Positions 54,769 through 64,000 of a DNA stretch of 64,000 nt are shown piece after piece (positions within the stretch are counted from its first letter, which is position 1; each line of letters starts with the position of its first letter). The position numbers and the translations under genes were made by a program. Under the pieces are notes generated by a model. That model was not told the DNA's origin and ran no database searches. It saw only the letters and a program-made list of their open reading frames with translations. Source of the DNA: Shimia isoporae (GTDB lineage: Bacteria; Pseudomonadota; Alphaproteobacteria; Rhodobacterales; Rhodobacteraceae); contig NZ_SMGR01000001.1 in assembly GCF_004346865.1 (NCBI RefSeq), forward strand, positions 1,302,001 to 1,366,000, read 5' to 3'.

Positions 54769-55253
54769 ATGATCACCGCGTGCCAAAGGTAGCCTAGGAT
54801 TGCGACGCAGATCGCCGCCTGAACTCCAGCGACGACGTCGTCCAGCATTATGCCCAGACTGTCGTGGCGGCGGTCGGCCATCCCAACAAGACCCCATTTT
54901 GTTATGTCAAACAGCCGGAACAAGACGAATGCTGCGATGATTCCGGGCCAGAGTTTGAGGATTGAAACGCCTGCGTGACTGGCGCCGAAGCTGACCATCC
55001 AGAGCGCAATCCACTGTCCAACCAGTTCGTCGATGATGATTTCTGAGGGATCTTCGCCGGGACGCGTCGCCACCTGTGCTTCTGTGGCCCACCAGCCCAA
55101 AGCCGTCATGGCAATAGTTGCAATCAGGAGGGCCCAAAAACCGCCGGCCATATGAATAATGATGGCCAACGGCACCGCCGCCGCGGACCCGAGCGTGCCA
55201 GGCATGGTGCTTATGTTGCCGAGCCCCATCATTGTCGCGATCATCTTGCTCAT
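54765..55253 (-). CDS. pgpA: Phosphatidylglycerophosphatase A
   Basis: Dephosphorylates phosphatidylglycerophosphate to phosphatidylglycerol in the inner membrane. The 162-aa protein has [36 protein letters not shown] with acidic active-site residues and [11 protein letters not shown] followed by [17 protein letters not shown], all typical of PgpA, with three or four membrane segments. Start ATG at 55253 overlaps the ispDF stop (ATGA) and its own stop overlaps cinA. Together with cdsA it serves phospholipid synthesis. Confidence 0.93.
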   Translation of the reverse strand: MSKMIATMMGLGNISTMPGTLGSAAAVPLAIIIHMAGGFWALLIATIAMTALGWWATEAQVATRPGEDPSEIIIDELVGQWIALWMVSFGASHAGVSILKLWPGIIAAFVLFRLFDITKWGLVGMADRRHDSLGIMLDDVVAGVQAAICVAILGYLWHAVIM

Positions 55254-56401
55254 TTGCTCACCAATGTTGCGGTCGCAATGGCCGCAATTCCCTCTTCGCG
55301 CCCAGTAAAGCCGAGTTTTTCGCTTGTGGTGGCCTTGATGGACACGCGGTTTTCTTCGAGACCCATGATTTCTCCCATACGAGCCATCATTGCGGGTGCA
55401 TGGGGGCCGATTTTCGGCTGCTCGCAGATCAGGGTGCAATCAATGTTGGAAATCTTGAAGCCCATTTTGTCAGCGAGTTTGACGGCATGCTCAAGAAAAA
55501 TGGCGCTGTCGGCATCTTTCCAAGCCATTTCGCTAGGCGGGAAATGACGGCCGATGTCTCCTTGTGCCAAGGCGCCGTAGATGGCATCGGTCACGGCGTG
55601 CATACCTACGTCTGCGTCGGAATGACCTTTCAATGCTTTATCGTGGGGGATGCGCACGCCGCAAAGGACGACATGATCGCCGTTCTCAAATGCATGTACA
55701 TCAAAGCCGTTTCCCAAGCGAACGTCCATTGTGCCTCTCAGATGGGTTTCGAGCCGGGCAAAATCCTCGGCTGTTGTGATTTTCAGATTGCTCTCTGAGC
55801 CTTCGGTTATGGTGACGTCAAGGCCAGCTGCGCGCGCAACTTCTACGTCATCGGCCGCGCCGCCAGAGTGCGCACGATGAGCCGCCAGAATAGCTTTGAA
55901 GTCAAAGCCTTGTGGTGTTTGCGCACGAAAGAGCTTTTCTCGCGACCGGGTCCCCGTGACCGCCCCGTCTTCTCCTTGCCAAAGCGCATCGGTAACCGGC
56001 AGTGCGGGCGCGGCGCCCTTCGCGCCATTTGCGAGGGCGGAAACCACGTTGGAAATGGTCAGGGCGTCTATACCTGCGCGGGCAACATCGTGAATGAGAA
56101 CATGGGTCGTGTCAGAGTTTGCCAGCGCTTCAAGGCCATTCTTGACAGAAGAGTCGCGTGTTGTGCCGCCAGAGACATGCTTGCCTGGCAAGCCGTTGCC
56201 GAGATGCATGTCGTCGGGGTGCAAAACCAGTATGATTTCGTCAATCTCCGGATGAGTCTCAAATGCGGTCACTGTCCAGTCAATCACACGTTTGCCGGCA
56301 AGTTGGCGCCATTGTTTCGGCGCGCCGGGGCCGGCGCGGGTTCCACGCCCTGCGGCAACAATCACGACGGCGGTTTTTTGGAGCGGTTTGGTCATGGGCA
56401 T
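55250..56401 (-). CDS. ispDF: Bifunctional IspD/IspF enzyme (MEP pathway)
   Basis: One 383-aa protein joins IspD (MEP cytidylyltransferase, residues 1-220; [27 protein letters not shown]) to IspF (MECDP synthase, residues 226-383; GNGFDVHAF, the metal site [15 protein letters not shown], and [16 protein letters not shown]). IspE acts between them and is not here. Fusion is common in alphaproteobacteria. ATG at 56401 is placed after AGGA; a second ATG six bases on is in frame. Diverges from dusB. Confidence 0.95.
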   Translation of the reverse strand: MPMTKPLQKTAVVIVAAGRGTRAGPGAPKQWRQLAGKRVIDWTVTAFETHPEIDEIILVLHPDDMHLGNGLPGKHVSGGTTRDSSVKNGLEALANSDTTHVLIHDVARAGIDALTISNVVSALANGAKGAAPALPVTDALWQGEDGAVTGTRSREKLFRAQTPQGFDFKAILAAHRAHSGGAADDVEVARAAGLDVTITEGSESNLKITTAEDFARLETHLRGTMDVRLGNGFDVHAFENGDHVVLCGVRIPHDKALKGHSDADVGMHAVTDAIYGALAQGDIGRHFPPSEMAWKDADSAIFLEHAVKLADKMGFKISNIDCTLICEQPKIGPHAPAMMARMGEIMGLEENRVSIKATTSEKLGFTGREEGIAAIATATLVSK

Positions 56402-56554
56402 TGTCTAAATCCTGCAACGCGCAGAAGCAATTGACCCCTTGTCTGTGATTAAAAAATAGGCAATTGCGTAAATCCGCAACAAAATCCCTTTGGGTTTCAT
56501 TGAAGGGTCGTTCAGACTCGGGTAGCAAAGCCTCAATGCACAAGGAATAAGCAA

Positions 56555-57562
56555 GTGACCGTTCAAGTCGCACATTTGACCTTAGGCCCTCCAGTCTTTC
56601 TGGCGCCGCTCGCTGGCATCACTGATCGTCCGTTTCGCGATTTGGTGTCTCGCTTTGGTGCCGGGTTGGTGGTGAGTGAGATGGTCGCCAGTCAGGAGAT
56701 GGTACAGGCCAAGCCCGGTGTGCGTGAGCGCGCTGAGCTGGGTTTTGGCGACGCCACGACGTCTGTGCAGCTCGCTGGTCGAGAAGCGCACTGGATGGCG
56801 GAAGCCGCACGGCAAGTCGAAGCCAATGGCGCTACGCTGATTGACATAAATATGGGGTGCCCTGCCAAAAAAGTGACCAGTTCCAGCGGGTCAGGCGCCA
56901 GTGGTTCCGCGTTGATGAAGGACTTGGACCATGCGTTGACGCTGATCGAGGCCGTTGTTGGCGCCGTGAATATTCCGGTGACACTGAAAACGCGTCTCGG
57001 TTGGGATGACGATATGCTGAATGCACCTGAGCTTGCGAAGCGGGCCGAGAACGCGGGCGTACAACTCATAACGATTCATGGCCGGACGCGCTGTCAGTTT
57101 TACAAAGGTAGTGCGGACTGGGACGCCATAGCTGGCGTGAAAGAGTCCGTGTCTGTCCCTGTGATTGCCAACGGCGACATTGTGGATGGTGCGACGGCGC
57201 GGTCGGCGCTGGCTGCGTCGGGCGCGGATGGTGTCATGGTCGGTCGTGGGGCACAGGGAAAACCCTGGATATTGGCGCAAATTGCCGCTGAGGTTTTTGG
57301 CGGTCCCGAGCCTGAGGTACCGGAAGGCGCGGATTTGGTCGATCTGGTTGGCGGACATTACGAGGCGATGTTGTCGTTTTATGGCGCAGATCTTGGGTTG
57401 CGCGTGGCGCGCAAGCATCTGGGGTGGTTCATGGACGGTGTCGGCACAGAGGCGTTGTTGCGGCGGCGGGTCCTGACGGGGCGGGATGCGACCGAAGTTT
57501 TGGCATTGCTGCCGGACGCACTGACAAAAAATAACAATGAAAACAAAGACGAGGCCGCATGA
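56555..57562 (+). CDS. dusB: tRNA-dihydrouridine synthase DusB
   Basis: FMN enzyme reducing uridines in the tRNA D-loop. The 335-aa protein has LAPLAGITDRPFRDLV near residue 16, the catalytic Cys in INMGCPAKKVTSSSGSGASGS, RTRCQFYKGSADW and VMVGRGAQGKPW. The nifR3 (dusB) gene upstream of ntrBC is a known alphaproteobacterial order. GTG at 56555 follows AAGGA. Its stop overlaps the ntrB ATG (ATGA). Confidence 0.96.
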   Translation: MTVQVAHLTLGPPVFLAPLAGITDRPFRDLVSRFGAGLVVSEMVASQEMVQAKPGVRERAELGFGDATTSVQLAGREAHWMAEAARQVEANGATLIDINMGCPAKKVTSSSGSGASGSALMKDLDHALTLIEAVVGAVNIPVTLKTRLGWDDDMLNAPELAKRAENAGVQLITIHGRTRCQFYKGSADWDAIAGVKESVSVPVIANGDIVDGATARSALAASGADGVMVGRGAQGKPWILAQIAAEVFGGPEPEVPEGADLVDLVGGHYEAMLSFYGADLGLRVARKHLGWFMDGVGTEALLRRRVLTGRDATEVLALLPDALTKNNNENKDEAA

Positions 57563-58644
57563 GCAGCGATAGTGCCATTTGGAATTCAATGCCGGTGCCA
57601 GCTTTGCTGGTCGACCAACAGGATCAGATATTGAGCCTGAATCCGGCGGCAGAAACCTTTCTGAATGCGTCGACAAAATCCATGCGCGGACAACCGATCT
57701 GGGACAAGATCATGATCGATGCCCCGCTGGAGGACGCATTTCATCGCGCGCGGCAACACGGGACGCCGCTTTTTGTGAATGACGCAGACGTCGGAACCGG
57801 CGACGGGCCTCCGGTTCAGTGCAATTTGCAGATTGCTCCGTTGTCAGACAGCGATGGTCAAATGCTGTTCCTGATTTCCTCAAGGGAATTGGCGGGCCGT
57901 ATGACCCGTAGCCAAGGTGTAAAGTCTTCGGCGAAATCGGCGATTGGTATGGCTGAGATGTTGGCTCACGAGATCAAGAACCCGCTGGCGGGGATTACGG
58001 GTGCGGCGCAGCTTCTTTCCATGAACCTGAGCGCGGAAGACCTGGAGTTGACCGATCTGATCGTGGCGGAAAGCCGGCGGATCGTAAAACTGCTCGAGCA
58101 AGTTGAGCAGTTCGGCAATCTGTCTCTGCCTGCGCGAAAACCGGTGAACATCCACGATGTTCTGGACAGAGCTCGCCGGTCGGCATTGGTCGGTTTTGGT
58201 GCACATATGACCATTATCGAGGACTATGACCCGTCTCTTCCGCCTGCGGAGGGTGATGCAGATCAGTTGGTTCAGGTTGTATTGAACCTGTTGAAAAATG
58301 CCTCTGAAGCCTCTGAAGAGCATGGCAAAATTCGGATCAGGACCTACTACGAGCACAGTTTTCGTTTGCGCCGCGCGGACGGTGGCGGTCAGCCTTTGCC
58401 GCTTCAGGTGGAAATCATCGATAACGGGCCGGGACTTCCTCAGGACATTCAGGGCGACATCTTTGACCCGTTTGTTTCCGGACGTGAGAACGGCACCGGA
58501 CTTGGTCTGGCCTTGGTCAGCAAAATCATTTCCGACCACGGTGGGATGATCACCGTGGACAGCGTGCCGGGGCGCACGGTTTTTAAGTTGTCCTTGCCAC
58601 GAGCGGGCAAGGATGTGATCGCAAAATATGAGGGGAGCCTCTGA
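57559..58644 (+). CDS. ntrB: Nitrogen regulation sensor histidine kinase NtrB
   Basis: Cytoplasmic kinase that phosphorylates NtrC according to the PII signal. The 361-aa protein has a PAS domain (residues 5-115; [21 protein letters not shown]), a DHp domain with His137 in [20 protein letters not shown], and the HATPase with N box [12 protein letters not shown]1 DNGPGLP and G2 GTGLGLAL. It overlaps dusB by 4 bases and shares one base with ntrC, so translation is coupled. Confidence 0.96.
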   Translation: MSSDSAIWNSMPVPALLVDQQDQILSLNPAAETFLNASTKSMRGQPIWDKIMIDAPLEDAFHRARQHGTPLFVNDADVGTGDGPPVQCNLQIAPLSDSDGQMLFLISSRELAGRMTRSQGVKSSAKSAIGMAEMLAHEIKNPLAGITGAAQLLSMNLSAEDLELTDLIVAESRRIVKLLEQVEQFGNLSLPARKPVNIHDVLDRARRSALVGFGAHMTIIEDYDPSLPPAEGDADQLVQVVLNLLKNASEASEEHGKIRIRTYYEHSFRLRRADGGGQPLPLQVEIIDNGPGLPQDIQGDIFDPFVSGRENGTGLGLALVSKIISDHGGMITVDSVPGRTVFKLSLPRAGKDVIAKYEGSL

Positions 58645-60008
58645 TGGATGGCACGGTTCTGGTTGCGGATGACGACCGCACGATCCGCACAGTTTTGACA
58701 CAGGCGCTGACGCGGGCAGGGTGCAAAGTACATGCTACGTCTTCGCTGACGACGCTGATGCGTTGGGTTGCGGAAGGCAAAGGCGATGTTGTGATCACTG
58801 ATGTGATGATGCCTGACGGAAATGGGCTCGAGATGTTGCCCAAGATTGCCGAAGATCGCCCCGGTTTGCCCGTGATCGTGATTTCGGCACAGAATACCAT
58901 CATGACGGCCATTCAGGCAGCTGAAGCCGAGGCCTATGATTATTTGCCAAAGCCTTTCGACTTGCCTGACTTGATGAAGCGCACAGGCAAGGCGCTTGAA
59001 CTAAAGCGTCGGGCTCCCGCGGAGCAGCAAGGAGACAAGGATCGTCCGGACGAACTGCCGCTTGTGGGGCGTACGCCTGCCATGCAGGCGCTTTATCGCC
59101 TAGTGGCACGCGTCATGAACACCGATCTTCCCGTGTTGATTTCCGGGGAAAGCGGGACTGGTAAGTCTCTGATTGCGCGCGAAATTCACGATTTTTCCGA
59201 CCGTCGGTCGCTTCCATTTGTTGTGGTCAATGCTTCCGAGCTCGTTGACCTTGAGGGACCAGCCCGGGTTTTGGCAAAGGCCAAAGGTGGCACCATCCTC
59301 TTCGACGAAATCGGAGATATCGACGATGAGGTTCAAGCCCGCATTGTGCGCATGATCGACACGCCGGGCGAACACAGTCCGCGCTTTATGGCAACCAGCC
59401 AAGTTGATCTTGAGCAGGCGATGGAGAAAGGCACGGTTCGGCAGGACCTGTATTATCGTTTGAACGGTGCAACGATTTATGTTCCGAGCTTGCGTGAACG
59501 CGTGGATGATATTCCGCTTTTGGTGGAGCATTTCCTGAATCGCGCCGAGCGTGACGGCGCGCCAATGCGGATTTTCTCAGAAGACGCCATGGAGATGTTC
59601 CGAGCCTACAGCTGGCCCGGAAACGTGCGGCAGCTTGAAAATGCGGTCCGGCGCCTTGTGCTGACCGCGCAAAGTGAGGAAATCTCTCGTACTGAAGCTG
59701 AGATGGTTTTGGGTGCGCAGCCTCAGGTTGGTCCGCTATTGGGCGGGGAAGATACTGAAAAACTGTCTGCATCCGTTGCGCGACATTTGCGCCGCTACTT
59801 CGATCTTCACGGCAATATGCTGCCGCCAGTCGGGCTGTATGCCCGGATTCTGCGGGAAATAGAGTTGCCGCTGATTGAAATCGCACTTGATGCAACCGGT
59901 GGCAATCAGGCGAAATGCGCGGACTTGCTTGGAATTAACAGAAATACCCTGCGCAAAAAGATCACTGATCTGGATATTCACGTGACACGCCGCCGCAAAT
60001 TGATGTAA
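58644..60008 (+). CDS. ntrC: Nitrogen regulation response regulator NtrC lacking GAFTGA
   Basis: The 454-aa protein has a receiver with Asp53 ([11 protein letters not shown]), an AAA+ domain with Walker A GESGTGKS, Walker [12 protein letters not shown] and [18 protein letters not shown], and a C-terminal Fis-type helix-turn-helix ([20 protein letters not shown]). Between Walker A and B the ELFGHEKGAFTGA segment of sigma-54 activators is missing: the sequence runs [24 protein letters not shown]. The same is known for Rhodobacter capsulatus NtrC, which works with housekeeping RNA polymerase. Confidence 0.96.
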   Translation: MDGTVLVADDDRTIRTVLTQALTRAGCKVHATSSLTTLMRWVAEGKGDVVITDVMMPDGNGLEMLPKIAEDRPGLPVIVISAQNTIMTAIQAAEAEAYDYLPKPFDLPDLMKRTGKALELKRRAPAEQQGDKDRPDELPLVGRTPAMQALYRLVARVMNTDLPVLISGESGTGKSLIAREIHDFSDRRSLPFVVVNASELVDLEGPARVLAKAKGGTILFDEIGDIDDEVQARIVRMIDTPGEHSPRFMATSQVDLEQAMEKGTVRQDLYYRLNGATIYVPSLRERVDDIPLLVEHFLNRAERDGAPMRIFSEDAMEMFRAYSWPGNVRQLENAVRRLVLTAQSEEISRTEAEMVLGAQPQVGPLLGGEDTEKLSASVARHLRRYFDLHGNMLPPVGLYARILREIELPLIEIALDATGGNQAKCADLLGINRNTLRKKITDLDIHVTRRRKLM

Positions 60009-60107
60009 ATAGGCCACATAACCGTGACGTTTTGGCCGCAGGCCATTGATCACACATAATATGGCGGTGTGCCGCAGAAGCGGCACTATATCAGTTGAGG
60101 TCGTCGG

Positions 60108-62375
60108 GTGTTGAGCCGGACAGAATCCACCCATTGGGCGCGTTTTCGGCGTTTGAGACGTCAGCGGCGTGTCCAGAATGTCGCAACGCTGGGGCTTGTT
60201 GTGCTTGGGCCAGTGCTGGCGCTGAGCACGTTCCTTGCGATGGGTCCGTTTGCGCTTGGCGCGTCTTCGGGCGCGCTGCGATCCATTCTTCTTGCGGACA
60301 TAGTTTATGTTCTCGTGGTCGCAGCTCTTGTGCTGCGTCGCGTTGCCAGCGTGATTTCGTCCCGACGGGCCAAGTCCGCCGGATCACGGCTGCACCTTCG
60401 TTTGACGGGCGCTTTTGCGGTATTGGCGCTTGTGCCTGCGGTGACTGTGGCCGTGTTCGCCGGACTGACGGTAAACATCGGTCTCGAAGGCTGGTTTAGT
60501 GACCGGGTAAGACAGGTGATCGGCAACTCGGTTGCTGCGGCTCAGGCCTACGAGGCCGAACACGTGATCGACCTGGAAACTGACGCTTTGGCTCTTGCCG
60601 AATTTCTTGACGAAAACCGCCGTCGCACGTTCGTTATGGATGACGGAAATCTACGGGTTGTACTTGCAAACGGGCAGGGACAAATCCAACGAGGCTTGAA
60701 AGAAGCCTACGTTATTGATGGTGAAGGCGATATTCGGGCACGGGGTGAACGGTCCTATCTGTTCGGCTTTGACATGCCTGATCGCGAGGCTTTTCAGGCT
60801 ACACAAAACACCGGAATGCATATTATCCGTGATCTCGAAAACAGCGAGCTCCGAGCTTTGGTGCGGCTCGATGCTTTTGTTGACCGGTATTTGTATGTCA
60901 GCCGAGAAGTCGATGCAGAAATTTTTTATCTGTTGGACGATACGCGGGCGACAGCGCAGTTGTATGAACAGTTGGAGCGTGAACGAGGTCGGGTTCTGTT
61001 CGAGTTTGGCCTGATCTATCTGGGCTTTGCCGTCATTCTTATCCTTGCAGCCATTTGGATGGGCATGTGGTTTGCCGAAAGGTTGTCGCAGCCGGTGGGA
61101 CGGCTGACTGGTGCTGCGCAGCGTGTTGGGGCGGGTGATCTTGATGTGCAGGTCGTTGAAGAAGAGGGCGACGATGAGATCGCCATGCTTGGGCGGTACT
61201 TCAACCAGATGACCAGGCAGCTTAAGGCGCAAAGGGAGACTTTGCTCGACAATAACAGACAGATCGATCGCCGCCGCCGGATGTTTGACAGCGTACTGAG
61301 TTCGGTGACTTCGGGTGTGGTCGGACTTGATGGTGACGGGCGCGTTGCTTTCGTCAACAGGTCTGCACGTCGCCTGCTGGATTGGAGCGATGACCAGCAG
61401 GATGTCGCGCTTGCTGTGGCCGTTCCCGAGTTTGGGGCCTTGTTGGATGAGTTGAAGTCCAGCGGGCGTGAAGTGGCTCAGCAAGAGATCAAGGTCACGA
61501 GGGCAGGGCGCCTGGAGAACCTGCTTGTCCGCATGTCTACGCGGAGGCGAGAGGATGGGTCACTGGAAGGGTATGTTGTCGCGTTTGATGATGTGACCGA
61601 TCTTGTATCGGCACAGCGTATGGCGGCTTGGGGAGACGTGGCCCGCCGGATTGCTCATGAGATCAAGAACCCGCTGACACCAATTCAGCTCAGCGCTGAG
61701 CGTATAAAACGTAAGTTCGCTGCACAGGTTGGTGAGGATCGCGAGAAACTGGAGCAGATGACGGATGTGATCGTACGGCAAACAAATGATTTGCGTAGGA
61801 TTGTGGACGAGTTTTCAAAGTTTGCGCGAATGCCTGAACCGGATCGCAAGAGCGTGGATCTGACGGAGTTGGTTCAGGGCGTTCTGTTGCTTCAGGAGTC
61901 CGGACAACCGGATGTCACGTTCAACGTTGACATCAAACCCGATCCCGTGATGGCCGAACTTGATGGAACGATGATAACGCAGGCGCTTACAAATCTCATC
62001 AAGAACGCGGGTGAAGCCATTGAAACTCTTCAAGAAAAGAAACCGGAGTTAGAGGTTTCCCCCGAGATCCGGATTGGTTTTCATCTAGAGGACGGGCAAG
62101 CCGTCGTCACAATTGCGGACAATGGTATCGGGCTGCCGGTCGATCGAGCGCGGCTGTTTGAGCCCTATGTGACGACCCGAGACAAGGGAACCGGTCTTGG
62201 TTTGCCGATTGTGAAAAAGATCATCGAAGAGCATGGCGGCCAGTTGGAACTGCTGGACGCGCCAAAGTTTGAAGGAAATTCGCACGTGGGCGCAATGGCG
62301 AAGGTCATGCTGCCGGTCCAGAAGGCAGGACCAAGCACGGGTGAGGGCAATGAGAAAGGTGAGTTGGCAGTATGA
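60108..62375 (+). CDS. ntrY: Sensor histidine kinase NtrY
   Basis: Membrane-bound kinase of the NtrYX pair, linked to redox, nitrogen and envelope regulation in alphaproteobacteria. The 755-aa protein has four N-terminal membrane segments (two at about residues 22-85, one near 100-125 and one at about 295-320), a periplasmic region, HAMP (about 320-375), PAS (385-490), DHp with His517 in [19 protein letters not shown], and HATPase (NLIKNAGEAIE, DNGIGLP, GTGLGLPIVKKI). GTG at 60108. A 99-base gap follows ntrC. Confidence 0.95.
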   Translation: MLSRTESTHWARFRRLRRQRRVQNVATLGLVVLGPVLALSTFLAMGPFALGASSGALRSILLADIVYVLVVAALVLRRVASVISSRRAKSAGSRLHLRLTGAFAVLALVPAVTVAVFAGLTVNIGLEGWFSDRVRQVIGNSVAAAQAYEAEHVIDLETDALALAEFLDENRRRTFVMDDGNLRVVLANGQGQIQRGLKEAYVIDGEGDIRARGERSYLFGFDMPDREAFQATQNTGMHIIRDLENSELRALVRLDAFVDRYLYVSREVDAEIFYLLDDTRATAQLYEQLERERGRVLFEFGLIYLGFAVILILAAIWMGMWFAERLSQPVGRLTGAAQRVGAGDLDVQVVEEEGDDEIAMLGRYFNQMTRQLKAQRETLLDNNRQIDRRRRMFDSVLSSVTSGVVGLDGDGRVAFVNRSARRLLDWSDDQQDVALAVAVPEFGALLDELKSSGREVAQQEIKVTRAGRLENLLVRMSTRRREDGSLEGYVVAFDDVTDLVSAQRMAAWGDVARRIAHEIKNPLTPIQLSAERIKRKFAAQVGEDREKLEQMTDVIVRQTNDLRRIVDEFSKFARMPEPDRKSVDLTELVQGVLLLQESGQPDVTFNVDIKPDPVMAELDGTMITQALTNLIKNAGEAIETLQEKKPELEVSPEIRIGFHLEDGQAVVTIADNGIGLPVDRARLFEPYVTTRDKGTGLGLPIVKKIIEEHGGQLELLDAPKFEGNSHVGAMAKVMLPVQKAGPSTGEGNEKGELAV

Positions 62376-63799
62376 GTGACATTCTGATCGTAGATGACGA
62401 GCGCGACATTCGGGAATTGATATCCGATATTCTTGAAGACGAAGGTTTTGCTACGCGCAAGGCAGGCAATTCTGACGATGCCATGAAGGCCGTCACGGAA
62501 AAGCAGCCAGCGCTGATGATCCTCGATATCTGGCTCAAAGACAGCAACATGGATGGCATCGACATTCTGAAGGCCGTGAAGCGGGATTATCCAGAAGTGC
62601 CGGTCGTAATTATTTCCGGCCACGGGAATATCGAGATCGCCGTCGCAGCGATCAAACAGGGCGCGTATGACTTCATTGAGAAGCCATTCAATATCGACCA
62701 ACTGATGGTAGTGATCCGCCGCGCAATGGAAACCAGCCGCTTGCGCCGCGAGAACACCGAATTGAAGCGACAGGACGGCGCGCCTTCGGAACTGATCGGC
62801 GAAAGCGCTTCGTTCCGTACGTTGGTGAGCCAACTGGAGAAGGTGACTCGATCCAATGGGCGCGTGATGCTGACAGGCCCAGCCGGTGTCGGCAAAGACG
62901 TGGCTGCGCGATTCATTCACGCGAACTCCAATCGGGCTTCGGGTCCCTTTGTGACGGTAAATTGTGCGGGCATGGATCCGGATCGCGTCGAGGAGATGTT
63001 GTTCGGCCGTGAAAGCGCTGAGCGGGGTGTTGAATCCGGGATGCTTGAGCAGGCACACGGTGGTATCATCTATTTCGACGAAGTCGCCGACATGCCGCTT
63101 GCCGCGCAATCGAAAATCCTGCGTGTGCTTGTGGACCAGCAATTCACCCGGGTTGGTGGCGCGGATAAGGTCAAGGTGGACCTGCGCGTAATTTCCTCGA
63201 CAAACAAAGACCTTATGGCGGAGATTGATGCCGGCACATTCCGTGAAGAGTTGTTCCATCGCCTGAACGTTGTGCCAATCGCCGTGCCGTCGCTTGAAGA
63301 GCGTCGCGAGGACATTCCCGCGCTTGCAGAGCACTTTATCGCGGGGTTCAACGAACAGCAGGGGCTGCCACTTAGAGTGCTGAGCGAAGATGCAATCGCG
63401 CTTATGCAGACGATGGTTTGGCCGGGCAATGTGCGGCAACTCAAGAACCTGATCGAGCGTGTGCTGATCCTTGGCGAAGGCAGCGGAGAAATCGAGGCGG
63501 CCGAGTTGCCAGAAGAAGGCGGATCAGGCGGTGGAGATGACGGGCGCGTGGTGTTGTCCGGAGCCTTGGCTACTTTGCCCTTGCGTGAGGCACGTGAAGC
63601 GTTTGAAAGGGAATATTTGCTGACCCAGATCAACAGGTTTGGTGGCAACATCAGTCGGACCGCGAATTTTGTCGGCATGGAGCGCAGCGCTCTTCACCGA
63701 AAGCTAAAGTCGCTTGGTGTGGTTACGTCCAACAAATCAGGCGCTCGTGTCGCCCGAGTATCCGAGGAAGATGACGACGAAGCGCGCAAGGCCGGATGA
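62372..63799 (+). CDS. ntrX: Response regulator NtrX with altered GAFTGA loop
   Basis: The 475-aa partner of NtrY has a receiver with Asp52 (LMILDIWLKDSNMDG), an AAA+ domain with Walker A GPAGVGKD and Walker B GGIIYFDEVAD, and a C-terminal Fis-type HTH (ISRTANFVGMERSALHRKLK). After MLFGRE the GAFTGA loop reads SAERGVESG, so contact with sigma-54 is unlikely. The ATG overlaps the ntrY stop (ATGA). Rhodobacterales NtrX is known to control nitrogen and photosynthesis or respiration genes. Confidence 0.95.
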   Translation: MSDILIVDDERDIRELISDILEDEGFATRKAGNSDDAMKAVTEKQPALMILDIWLKDSNMDGIDILKAVKRDYPEVPVVIISGHGNIEIAVAAIKQGAYDFIEKPFNIDQLMVVIRRAMETSRLRRENTELKRQDGAPSELIGESASFRTLVSQLEKVTRSNGRVMLTGPAGVGKDVAARFIHANSNRASGPFVTVNCAGMDPDRVEEMLFGRESAERGVESGMLEQAHGGIIYFDEVADMPLAAQSKILRVLVDQQFTRVGGADKVKVDLRVISSTNKDLMAEIDAGTFREELFHRLNVVPIAVPSLEERREDIPALAEHFIAGFNEQQGLPLRVLSEDAIALMQTMVWPGNVRQLKNLIERVLILGEGSGEIEAAELPEEGGSGGGDDGRVVLSGALATLPLREAREAFEREYLLTQINRFGGNISRTANFVGMERSALHRKLKSLGVVTSNKSGARVARVSEEDDDEARKAG

Positions 63800-63809
63800 C
63801 GTCGGCCTT
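63788..63809 (+). terminator. Possible terminator overlapping the ntrX stop
   Basis: AAGGCCG at 63788-63794 pairs with CGGCCTT at 63803-63809; the ntrX stop lies in the loop. Only short T stretches follow (CGCTTTGCTT), so efficiency is uncertain. On the minus strand the same hairpin follows the partial gene at 63818. Confidence 0.5.
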
Positions 63810-63817
63810 CGCTTTGC

Positions 63818-64000
63818 TTACAGCGGCTTGCTGAGATCAATCAGCACACGACCTCTGTCGGTGCGCATTCCGCATATATTCGGTGTCAAAGCAGGAAGTT
63901 TTGTCACTGGTGCAAAGCTGCGACCTGCGATTTGCTCATCTTTGCAGAACGGAATGGTCGCCCATTCATAGCCGCGGGCGATCATGCAACTGCGTGCGCC
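63818..64000 (-). CDS. Unrecognised protein, C-terminal 60 residues (partial)
   Basis: An open frame enters from the right edge and ends at TAA (63818-63820). The visible part has four cysteines, three in CMIARGYEW, FCKDEQ and NICGMRTDRG contexts, which suggest disulfides and so an exported protein, ending RGRVLIDLSKPL. It converges on ntrX with 18 bases between them. I recognise no family, and the start lies outside the window. Confidence 0.6.
   Translation of the reverse strand, partial: GARSCMIARGYEWATIPFCKDEQIAGRSFAPVTKLPALTPNICGMRTDRGRVLIDLSKPL

Overview
The window is a gene-dense stretch of chromosome from an alphaproteobacterium, very probably a marine Rhodobacterales (Roseobacter-group) species. 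The evidence is the CtrA regulator beside its inhibitor SciP, the tandem ntrB-ntrC-ntrY-ntrX operon behind dusB, an IspDF fusion, LpxI rather than LpxH in lipid A synthesis, GTG and TTG starts, and family-restricted proteins of the DUF6477 and DUF6456 type. I saw no insertion sequence, prophage, CRISPR array, tRNA or rRNA. Codon use looks even throughout, so this reads as core genome with a few accessory modules.

Layout. 1-11340: envelope and isoprenoid superoperon, frr(end)-uppS-cdsA-dxr-rseP-(45-aa small protein)-bamA-skp-fabZ-lpxA-lpxI-lpxB, then a CadD/LysE-like membrane protein. 11348-18514: mnmA (minus), sciP, ctrA, ligA, recG and a 40-aa membrane peptide. 18577-18761: a structured RNA candidate, possibly 6S, with a strong terminator. 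18782-24941: IscU-like scaffold, hisI, gluQ, a methyltransferase, trmFO, an enoyl-CoA hydratase homologue, a thioesterase, a DUF2459 protein and a DUF1127 protein. 25031-27535: a MocR-type regulator with repeated operators around its start, then rplM-rpsI.

27686-29681 is the most unusual part: a three-gene unit of a membrane-anchored pentahaem cytochrome c, a Tll0287-like (DUF3365) monohaem protein and a small histidine-rich membrane protein resembling a cytochrome b. Facing it is an overlapping ppk2-tetR-membrane protein operon. 31615-41842 (minus) holds a hydrolase, metA, a P-loop ATPase, a secreted nuclease, two FadL-like porins, two EamA transporters and guaA. 42158-45332 holds a solitary MttB-family methyltransferase without pyrrolysine and the DUF6477/DUF6456 divergent pair. 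45387-54122 holds a peroxiredoxin, lipA, two cytochromes c, a LysR regulator, hpt, a Coq10-like protein, an MmgE/PrpD protein, a secreted protein and amtB. 54280-56401 is cinA-pgpA-ispDF with overlapping starts and stops.

56555-63799 is dusB-ntrB-ntrC-ntrY-ntrX, the nitrogen control operon. Both NtrC and NtrX lack the sigma-54 contacting GAFTGA loop. The window ends in the 3' part of an unrecognised minus-strand gene.

Functional links are mostly housekeeping: undecaprenyl-phosphate and CDP-diacylglycerol synthesis feed envelope assembly by RseP, BamA, Skp and the Lpx enzymes. CtrA and SciP control the cell cycle. The Ntr proteins and AmtB serve nitrogen supply. All assignments come from reading sequence and motifs; no database search was run.
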